NCBI GenBank assembly: GCA_028565635.1
Contig: JAOXYB010054678.1
Span: forward strand, 1-11,288
Source of the DNA: Phoronis ovalis
Lineage: Eukaryota > Phoronida > Phoronidae
DNA length: 11,288 nt
Direction: 5' to 3'
Shown here: positions 1-7,600 of the stretch, piece after piece
Numbering within the stretch: position 1 is the stretch's first letter
Layout of the letters: every line of letters starts with the position of its first letter
Notes under the pieces: generated by a model
What the model saw: the letters and a program-made list of their open reading frames with translations, nothing else
The model's database searches: none
What the model was told of the DNA's origin: nothing
Position numbers and translations under genes: made by a program

Positions 1-599
1 CATACAAAGATGGCTTTACAACTACAGAAACTACATCATATGATGGGCATCTGTCTGCACCTGCAGACCTCTTGTTGAAATATAGGATTAATCCTTTATT
101 ATTTAAACCAACTATTTGAATTCTAACTTTTTGGCTTCAAAAATCACAATGCAGATTCAGTCGGCCGTTAATATTTCCAATCTTTGATATCTACACCCCA
201 GATTATTCAAACTTTGTGAATGTTTGACTTTCAGAATGAAAAGGTAAGAAAAGTAAACAAGTTATTCTCCGTATGTGTCTTAATAAGTAATTCTAGTATT
301 TATTTATTCGACATTATATAAGCAAGGGTTATTTGTAGGTTTCCTTGCACTGTGTTACGCATTTAGGTACCAGGTAAATGCAATTCAGGATACCTATCAT
401 AAATGCATATCCTCACTACTTAACAAATATAAATAAGTGCTTTAACCTGGGGTTCTCATATTTCAATAACGTTATTTTGAAAATTGAAGGAACGCGACCC
501 TGCTATACTACATTTTACAACAGAATTACTGTTTATATGCCCAGTGTACTATGTTTGATATTCAATAAGGCCTTTTCATAGATTATTCGTTCAACTCAG
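1..599. other. Region upstream of the first GTPase-like exon
   Basis: No exon here can be joined convincingly to the exon at 600, which needs one base left over from the preceding exon. An open frame from position 3 to TGA near 119 has protein-like composition (begins YKDGFTTTETT) but offers no donor in the required phase. Splice-like strings flank tiny intervals at 235-243 (TTTCAG, 9 bases, GTAAGA) and at 364-376, but neither gives an open frame into 600. Bases 38-60 resemble the hairpin end of the intronic repeat arrays. The real first exon probably lies to the left of the window. Confidence 0.4.
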
Positions 600-1204
600 G
601 TGGTGGTGCAGCAGTATTTATTGGTGCAAGTGGTACCTTAGCTACAGTTGGTTTGACCGTGGGTATCGGAGGCTCTGTTGCAACAGTTGGCACTAGTGTG
701 TTGAATTATATTTTCTACAGAAACAACTATAAACATCATGCTGATATTTACAAGGGTGTCCTACGTACCTTCATAGAAGAATTACCAGATATACCAGGCA
801 ATCCGGAATTGAAGAGTTACTCAGATAGGCAAGATATCATAAAGCTAGAACAAACCGTGATGACACAATGTATAAAACTTGGGTTTATATATTACCAAGA
901 AGGTGAGATGCGTTGGCATAGGATCGAGGATATCTTGAGCAGCATGCCATTTGAGGAATCTCCTAAATTCAAACTAGCCACAGATAGGGCTTTGAAGAAA
1001 GTATTCCGCCACATGGAGATGTGCACATATTTGTATAACATACGTCAGATGTTGATTAGATCTTGCTTTGTTGGTGTGATTGGTCTTCAAGATGCGGGCA
1101 AGTCTACGTTGATTAAAATGCTTTGGAATAAAAATATCAATAATATTGGATTTCAAGCTCACACTAAAGAAGCAGCCTTGCATCAAATAACTGCCCGTTT
1201 GACG
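600..1204 (+). CDS. GTPase-like gene, first visible exon
   Basis: The acceptor is the CAG ending at 599, preceded by a modest pyrimidine tract; the donor is GTGAGT at 1205. The exon starts with two bases completing a glycine codon (G|GT) and ends in phase 0. The open frame extends only to 569 on the 5' side, where it meets TAA at 566-568 with no ATG, which supports a splice acceptor rather than a translation start. It encodes the Gly-rich hydrophobic segment, the helical region and the P-loop. Confidence 0.75.
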
Positions 1205-2102
1205 GTGAGTGCTCTTCAATTGACAGTTTATTACATAAATTAATACCCCTCCCCCTCTGCATAAAACCATTTTGCTAATTGGCCTGGTTATCCCAAAAAG
1301 ATCTATATACTTTGGTGTCGTTTTCAACAGTTTTCAAAGGCCACTTACAGTAGTCAAGCTAAATAAACGTTTCTTTATGGAACCTAATTTAGCATTTTAA
1401 ATAGTCTAAGAGTTACAATTGCGGGATTGACAAAAATAAAAAATATTTTGTCAGGCATGTTAAATCGAAGTCTCGCAAAAAATCTGGGATGTTCTTTTTA
1501 TTTCGTGTTTCTCTGTTATGTGTTATGTGGATTTTTTGCAGGTGGTAGATTTTCCGGGAACTTCAGATATTGAAGAAAGCATAGCGAATACACTTATAAC
1601 ATGTGGAATGATTGCTAGCTTCTTTGTCTATGTTATGCCGTTCAGTGGCGATCCGAGTCAGATTCACGTAAATGAGATGAAGGGAGTAATTCCTTTTAAC
1701 TGTCCCATCCTAATATGTATCAACCAGTGCAGTCGCTACTTAGATGCTTTTCCAAACCTTGAGGCTACTTCAAAGTTTGAAGAATCTTATCGAGATGTCA
1801 TTACGACAACGTTCCAGGAGGCTCTGGAGAACGACGAGGATTCCAAAATACCGGAGTTCGAATTGATGTTCACAGATTTTATAAAGTTTGACGACGGTAT
1901 GGAAGCCAAAGGATTGAAGGGAATCAAGCACATCAGAGCATGGATGAAAGACTGGTTAGTACGATATGGTGTGTACGACGTCAAAGAAGATAACCTTTAT
2001 ATTGCTGTGGGTCATGAACTGCCGGTTGATGCGGCTTCCGAGGCAACAGAACTACTTTTTTCAGGTCAAAAAGTTGGTGTTCAAGGGCAAGAATTTGATT
2101 GA
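600..2102 (+). CDS. P-loop GTPase-like protein, 5'-incomplete, two exons (600..1204, 1542..2102)
   Basis: The two exons join in phase 0 and give 388 visible residues ending at a TGA at 2100-2102. Residues 1-42 are glycine-rich and hydrophobic, as in a membrane-inserting or glycine-zipper segment. Residues 45-155 look mainly helical. The Walker A / G1 loop is GLQDAGKST at residues 162-170 (1082-1108). Thr189 in AHTKEA is a candidate G2. G3 is DFPG at 205-208, the first residues after the junction. The expected G4 [NT]KxD position reads ICINQCS (NQCS, 263-266), so Lys and Asp of the consensus are missing. I recognise a TRAFAC-type or dynamin/IRG-like P-loop NTPase but not a named family. The first exon has no early in-frame ATG, so the start codon must be in an upstream exon. 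The TTG at 653 is not a credible animal start. The protein may bind nucleotide with relaxed base specificity (inference). Nucleotide-binding identity is fairly sure; biological role is unknown. Confidence 0.8.
1205..1541 (+). other. Intron of the GTPase-like gene
   Basis: This 337-base phase-0 intron runs from GTGAGT to a T-rich tract followed by TGCAG. It separates the P-loop exon from the DFPG exon. It is AT-rich and I see no gene, repeat array or structured element inside it. Confidence 0.75.
1542..2102 (+). CDS. GTPase-like gene, terminal exon
   Basis: The exon begins immediately after TTTTTTGCAG with codons for VVDFPGTSD and runs 186 codons to TGA. The junction ITARLT|VVDFPG keeps the frame and gives the usual order of a beta strand leading into G3. 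The hydrophobic strand PILICINQ is the position of the G4 strand. The following acidic helical segment and the tail have no recognised domain. The last ~30 residues are low in hydrophobicity and probably disordered. Confidence 0.8.
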   Translation: MVDFPGTSDIEESIANTLITCGMIASFFVYVMPFSGDPSQIHVNEMKGVIPFNCPILICINQCSRYLDAFPNLEATSKFEESYRDVITTTFQEALENDEDSKIPEFELMFTDFIKFDDGMEAKGLKGIKHIRAWMKDWLVRYGVYDVKEDNLYIAVGHELPVDAASEATELLFSGQKVGVQGQEFD

Positions 2103-2111
2103 TTCTCTATG

Positions 2112-2117
2112 AATAAA
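2112..2117 (+). terminator. Candidate polyadenylation signal of the GTPase-like gene
   Basis: A canonical AATAAA starts 10 bases after the TGA stop. If used, the 3' untranslated region would be only about 25-40 bases. Other AATAAA strings occur further downstream (for example near 2560), so this may not be the functional site. Confidence 0.45.
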
Positions 2118-2659
2118 AATGTTAATAATAAGCTTGTTCGTAAACGCTTTATTATGCTGGCTAAACTGCGAGTCTGTTGTACTTGCAAGCTAGCGTATGG
2201 ATGTTGCTGAACGTCTGGCATTATAGCCCATTTTTATGTTCAATGCATGTCACAGATGTCAGAATTGATATTTTAATTAATCTGTGCAGCGGCCTTGTTA
2301 TTTGAGGTATATCCCAAAGTTTTAGCAACATTTAGGCATTCACTTGTGAATTGTTCAGTTTCTTTTGTATGCAGTATTTGCACATCGATGAACGACGCAC
2401 AACATGTAGACGGTTACAACATTGAGAACATTCGTCCAAGTCACCCGATCTATTATATTACACATGTATAATCCTTAGACTAAAATCTGGTTTGACATGC
2501 AAACTAAAGTATGCTAAAGTGTACCCTACTGACTAGTTCCACCTAGTGTCCTCCACCAAATAAAAAGTACTTTTATTACCTACTTTCTTTCTGCTCTTTC
2601 AAGAGCCTTTTTTCCTGTCACACTGATTCACATATTTTGACTTGTCTTTTTATTTTACT
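2118..2659. other. Intergenic, no gene seen
   Basis: This stretch has stop codons in all frames and no conserved protein signal. The only structured item is a short stem-loop at 2594-2609 (TGCTCTTTCAAGAGCC), described under findings. Confidence 0.5.
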
Positions 2660-2731
2660 GGGTCCAGTCGAGAATCGCACACAAGACCTGTCGTTCCGTA
2701 GTCTAATGCATCACCTCTACACCACGAAGAC
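2660..2731 (-). repeat. tRNA-like sequence, probably the head of a tRNA-derived SINE
   Basis: Read on the minus strand, this 72-base stretch has a Box A-like TGGTGTAGAGG (2714-2724) and a Box B-like GTGCGATTCTC (2670-2680, close to GTTCGATTCTC) with about 33 bases between them, the spacing expected of an RNA polymerase III type 2 promoter. The acceptor ends do not pair (GTCTTCG against TGGACCC) and the T stem is broken, so it is not a working tRNA gene. A SINE head or decayed tRNA pseudogene fits best. I cannot delimit a SINE body or tail on the downstream (lower-coordinate) side. Confidence 0.45.
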
Positions 2732-2968
2732 GATGTGTAAGAACTGTGTTCAATTCATATTTATTATTAATTATATCTACTTAGCGATGTTCTAGTGTAC
2801 ATTTTGGTATACATACTAATCTAATTACCCCACCCCTAATTTTAACCCTACCCTTAATATAACAGTACACTTATATAACACTAAAAGACACAGGGTTCAT
2901 TGCTGTTCTAGAACATTACGAATCGGGAAGATATATCCAAACGATACGAACCTTGAAAGTACAAAGGT
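2732..2968. other. Intergenic, AT-rich, no gene seen
   Basis: No open frame or RNA signal is visible. Around 2823-2862 there is a loosely repetitive CCCCTAA / CCCTACCC stretch, too irregular to call a telomeric repeat. Confidence 0.45.
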
Positions 2969-3373
2969 ATATTTTACCCGGGGGGTACTCAAGGTATTTT
3001 TTGGTGGTGTGCAGCCCAGTTGAAAACTTTGGATTGTATACTTCTTACTGTATTTTTTGGATTACTACCGTAAAGAAATTCAAAAATTTGGATTGCTACC
3101 CGATGCTTACAGCAAATAATTTGGATTAATTTTAAAGTCGTATCCATAAAACGATTTTTGGAATTTGGTTTGTATCAGTCAGTTTGCGTAAAAATGGATT
3201 GCTACTTAAATATTTTAAAAGTTTGGATTGCTACCCTTATATTTCACAAAATTTGGATTGCTACCCTTATATTTCGAAAAATTTGGATTAGGTTTGCTAC
3301 CACAAGGTAAAATTTTGGATTGAGCGGCACATCTCCGTTTTCAAAAAACCATGAGTGCCCCCGGGATATTTTA
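2969..3373. mobile_element. MITE-like element (2977-3365) with 8-base target-site duplication
   Basis: The perfect direct repeat ATATTTTA occurs at 2969-2976 and 3366-3373, directly outside the element. The 389-base insert starts CCCGGGGGGTACTCAAGG and ends with the inverted counterpart (minus-strand read CCCGGGGGCACTCATGG). The inverted repeats continue imperfectly for about 50 bases; both arms contain a GTGTGCAGCCC / ATGTGCCGCTC block and run to a pyrimidine-poor AAAA. There is no coding capacity, so it would be a non-autonomous DNA transposon. An 8-base duplication is compatible with hAT, P, Merlin or related superfamilies; the termini do not decide which. Confidence 0.8.
3027..3322. repeat. 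Internal minisatellite of the MITE-like element, ~30-base period
   Basis: The motif TTTGGATTGCTACCC or a variant recurs with its GGAT core at 3031, 3059, 3090, 3123, 3160 (degenerate), 3196, 3225, 3255, 3285 and 3317. The last full units are spaced exactly 30 bases apart and share a TTATATTTC filler; the earlier ones vary from 28 to 37 bases. The array fills nearly all the space between the terminal inverted repeats. Confidence 0.85.
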
Positions 3374-4230
3374 GCATGTATACATGCATGGAAATCAGAT
3401 TTTAGTCTATGGATTACGCATGTGAATATATAGCAGATTAGGTGTCCAGGTTGCTTGCTTGATCTCAGTGTGCTGTTTATTATAATATGAAGTTGTAACG
3501 GAACGGAATGTTTTGATAAAAATTGGTTGCTCTTACATTTATTACCATATCATAGTATGTTACATTAAAAAACACAAATTTTAAAGCTTAAATACTTATT
3601 TCGGACAAATAACTGTAACATGTATATAATTATATACATAGATGTGCCGGGGATTACGTGACTAGGTCACCACAAGGGGCCTCCACTGGCCAGATGAAAG
3701 TTTCAGTTGTTTATAACTGCTGGAAATATGAACACACGTTATGAAAAATAGCAACGATGGTTGAGAAAGATTAGCTTTTACTTCACACAAATGAAAGTTG
3801 AGATGGTGTTACATTTCCGGCAAAACATTAACACACAATTTCAACAGTGCAAAATTTTAAAATCTGTGTAAAATTAAGTTAGTAAGAACTTAGAAATTTA
3901 AAGCTTACCTGAACAATAATTGCAATTTCCTTCAAAACATTTCCAACATTCATGTTTTTAATAATTATACAAGATTACTTCTCTTCCAAATTTAGTTACT
4001 GTCAGAAATAAAATGCTTTTAAATATTGCTTAGAGGATGTACATGATGATATCAATCAGTCCAGAAATAAAAACATATTCATGTTCCGAAGTCTTTCCGA
4101 TCTAGTTATTAATAAAATAGCTTTTTAATTAAATCTTAAATTATATTTTTCGTCTTTTTTAAAAATATCACTTTAAAACAGCTTCATGTACAAAGTTAAC
4201 ATTTCTAGAAATATCATGCACAAAATTTTT
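3374..4230. other. Intergenic between the two convergent genes, no gene seen
   Basis: This is very AT-rich sequence without a usable open frame. It contains a perfect 20-base palindrome at 3620-3639 and a small GGCC-TCCACT-GGCC inverted repeat near 3678-3691. The end nearest 4230 probably marks the 3' limit of the peptidase transcript. Confidence 0.45.
3620..3639. repeat. Perfect 20-base palindrome
   Basis: ATGTATATAATTATATACAT equals its own reverse complement. Being entirely A/T apart from the outer G/C pair, it could arise by chance in this AT-rich stretch; no function is implied. Confidence 0.6.
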
Positions 4231-4236
4231 TTTATT
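4231..4236 (-). terminator. Candidate polyadenylation signal of the peptidase-like gene
   Basis: AATAAA on the minus strand lies about 205 bases beyond the stop at 4441-4443, followed by an A/T-rich stretch. This is an ordinary 3' untranslated length. It is the first canonical hexamer I found downstream of the stop. Confidence 0.4.
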
Positions 4237-4440
4237 TGCTGACGTACCACAGTACAGGTGTCATAATTTTAAAAGAATAATACAAATATAAAAACTTTTC
4301 CAATACTGTCATCACATAGTGCTATTAGAAGGAAAATTTGTTTTCAGCCTCAACTAAGTATTTCATGATTTTTGTTCCTTGTGATCTATTTGTGTTATTT
4401 AATCATAGAAATGGCATTTTTTTAAATGTCCATCACAGTG

Positions 4441-4697
4441 TCAGCAAAAATGATCTGATAAATACATTATGCTAGCATGTAACAATGTTCTACATACATT
4501 ACTTCCAGACACACGTAACCTTGTGCTGATCGATTCTCTTTGAGAATATATTGGAAAGGAGGATACAGCTAAATTAGCTTCAAGTTTTCTCAATACAATC
4601 TCTATTGGTGTAGCTGCACCCATTCGTTTACCAGCTTCTTCGTGATCTCCGAATAATAACCCTACAGCTTTGCCATTGCCATCAAAAACTAATGCAC
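4441..4697 (-). CDS. Peptidase-like gene, terminal exon
   Basis: The acceptor is TTTTTTGTAG (AG at 4699-4698); the exon ends at TGA (4443-4441). It encodes GALVFDGNGKAVGLLFGD, the strand pair after the nucleophile with the usual small residues, then a helix PIEIVLRKLEANLAV typical of the C-terminal helix of this fold, and a 40-residue tail without recognised features. Confidence 0.85.
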
Positions 4698-7600
4698 CTA
4701 CAAAAAATGTATATACATATTAATGTATCTTCGTGAGAAATAATAATTCTTGTACATACAGTATTACTGGAACATTTTGCCATGGCAACTGCATGACTAT
4801 CTTGTTAGACAATTGAAGATAAATTTAGTCTCATAGAAGAGGTCTCATATTGGGAATGTGAACGTGTTTACATGGTTTGTTTGCAATCCTTGAAATATAA
4901 TATTGTGCAGTGCTTAGTCTTTGTGGCTATAGATGCAAGGAAACGTGCCCTATTGGGAATAAAGATTGCAATCAGTGGGTCATATTGGAAGTAATCCGGT
5001 TCAAAATTATATATAGCCTGTCTGTGATCTGTATTTACTCTGTACCAAACATGTAGCTGATCGGATAAAAACTAAAGCTGGTATATTACGATGAACAATC
5101 TCGAGAACAAATATGGCTGCCAGTCGGCCATATTTAAAGTAATCAGTCACATAGCCTGTACTTACTCTGTATTGAATATGAATCTGATTAGATAAAAACT
5201 GAAACTGATATTATGACGTACAATCTCGAGAACCAACATGGCCACCAGTCGGCCACATTGGAAGTAATCCAGGTCAATATCATTATTGTATATAATCTGT
5301 ACCGAATATGGAGACGATTGGATAAAAACTGAAGCAGTTATTGCGAGACAAAGAAAATGTTATGCACGGTAAAAAATTCATAGATTCATGACAGCATTTG
5401 ACCTACTTGTCAAGATAATTTTAAAATGTCATCTAGCCTATTATGCCCATCAACCTACCACCTTCCTAGAAACACCTTTGAATCATCAAGCCAGCGCTTC
5501 GTCTTCGCAGCTATAGATGCAACATTACATGCCCACTTGAAACAAACACGGCCACCAGTCTGCCATACTGGAAGTAATCCAGGTCAAAATTAAACATAGC
5601 CTGTACTGTGACCTGTACTTACTTTGTACCGAATACAAAGCTGATTGGATAAAAACTGAAGCTACAAAACGTACAATCTTGAGATAAAACATGGCCACCA
5701 GTCGGCCATATTGATAGTAATCTGGGTCAGTAATATCTATAACCTGTACTTTGACTCTGTTGGATAAAAATGGAGCTGATCGGATAAAAACTGAAACAGT
5801 TATTGCGAGACAAAGAAAGTGTTACATACGGTAAAAAATGTCGAAAATTTGTACCGGCATTTGAGCTACTTGTCAAGGTCATTTTAAAATGTCACCTAGC
5901 TTATTACGCCCACCAACCTATGGTCTTCCTAGAATCACCTTTGAATTCTCCAATCGACCATGTTGGAAGTAATTGGGGTCAGAATCATACCCAACCTGTA
6001 TTTTCACCTGTACTTTAGCTGAAGCCGTTATAGCGAGAAAAAGAAAAGTTACATATGATGACCATGACCACGGCGCATACAGTACGACTATATGCCCATC
6101 CACTATACATAATGATGGGCATAAAAACTGCACAAGGCTGACTTACTTAGTTGTTCACTGAATATCAATATTGTGAACAGAGCATCTTGCTCAGAAGGTT
6201 TTTTTGAGAATATTTCTAAGCATACCTGGTTCTAAAGCTATTAAAACCAAAGGTATGTAAATCTTCAATCAAAGGCAGTTTTTATTGGTCAGAAATAATA
6301 CTTTTATAGCAGAACATTCTAAATCAGTTTTGTACAAATCTCACATACATAAGGATATTTACTGGCACTATCTAAAACTTTTTTGTAAATCATGTACTCA
6401 TTACTAACTTTTTAAAAAGTGCTGGGTAGTCACTCATTTTATGTTTTGCACTGATTTTAGGCAAAATAGTACTTTTGCATGCATTAATTGTTTGCCAATG
6501 ATTTTATATCTATATACGAAATGCTTGTAGAGGTTTTACAAGTGTTCACTGACAGCTAAAATTCGTAAGGTACCTACCAGAATCTCCATGGTCACAGAAT
6601 TTATCTTCTGATGTTGACTTTATGTGCATCACATTAAATCGCCAATCTCCAAAAAATTGTTCCCTATCTTGGTTATATCGCTGTAAAAATTGAAATGAGT
6701 AGTATAACATCATTAATAGACAAGTTTTTGGCCAGAAGAAGGTTTTCCCTGTCTAGTCATGGTGAGTTCCCTGACAGTCTATCCACACCATAGGTGCATC
6801 ATACTTTCTTTCAATGAACAGTTGTGTCCTAGTTGGACTATGATTATAAAACTTTTACAATTAAAAAAATACAAGAGCTAATTATATAACAGTCCAATAG
6901 TCACAATGTAGCATGTGATAAAAAAATTCTATACTAAAAACATTTACTAAGTATATTTATTACTTGTTTGCAAGTAGATGGTGCTAGAACTCATGAATCC
7001 GGACTGTCCTGTCTTTGCAAGCCGTTAAGTAAAAATAAAGTAATAGAAAATGACAAATTTTTTCCCAACAATGCTTTCAAAATAATTTCATTAAGTTCAA
7101 ATGTAACTAAATTGCTAAAGAAAAACCTCCAAGGGTATAGTCGGAGTTGTCAACATCATTCATCAATGGTTGCCACCAAGGTGCATTGCTGACATAGGAA
7201 GCTGCTTTGTCGGCAAATTTATTTAAGTTTTATAAAATTTGAGTAAGTTTCTTACCCTAGCATTATCGTATGACAACAAATGAAGATGAGTTGATCTATC
7301 ATTAGCCATTTCTGTATGAACTATTCCCTGGGTCACACCAGTTTTGTACCCAATTTTATACAGGTACACATATTGAGATGCATCACCACTGATTAAACTG
7401 GTAAGAATTTTTCTATGAAATTCTTTCATAGAATATGGCCTAAAAACAAAATATAGTTTTAACCAAAGATGACATTCAACTAAAATCACTTTTTGGACAA
7501 GAGTTTGACTTTGAAAACTGTGCATATTATAAGATAACAGATGTATTTTGATCCAAGAAAACGGAAGGCAAACTTCCAAATATCAATTGACATCAGCAGG

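Larger units (their letters stand above)
4698..6577 (-). other. Intron 6 of the peptidase-like gene (long)
   Basis: A 1880-base intron cuts the nucleophile motif between Ser and Gly (GDS|G). It contains repeat array A at about 4915-6130. The flanks 4698-4914 and 6131-6577 show only AT-rich sequence. Confidence 0.75.

Noticed and set aside
235-243. Nine-base microexon between TTTCAG and GTAAGA
   Set aside because: In the phase needed for the exon at 600 it contains TGA, and starting at its ATG gives a frame that soon stops.
378-581. Plus-strand 67-codon open frame before the GTPase-like exon
   Set aside because: It ends before the acceptor at 599, is not in the required phase, and shows no protein-like conservation pattern.
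653-1243. GTPase-like protein starting at position 653 and ending at the stop at 1241-1243
   Set aside because: The start is TTG, not ATG, and the end reads through a GTGAGT donor. The exon 600-1204 joined to 1542 continues straight into DFPG.
974-1327. Minus-strand open frame opposite the GTPase-like exon
   Set aside because: It overlaps a well-supported exon in antisense and has no recognisable protein motif.
2823-2862. Interstitial telomere-like CCCTAA repeats
   Set aside because: Only loosely repeated words, no regular hexamer array.
3658-3671. Nuclear-receptor type inverted half-sites (GTGACTAGGTCAC)
   Set aside because: A short near-palindrome in intergenic DNA between two gene ends; no promoter context supports a regulatory role.
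5803-6161. Short open frames on both strands in array A
   Set aside because: They fall inside repeat units and their counterparts in other units are interrupted, so they are accidental.
6968-7192. Plus-strand 74-codon open frame
   Set aside because: It lies in an intron of the opposite-strand gene, has low-complexity AT-driven composition and no motif.
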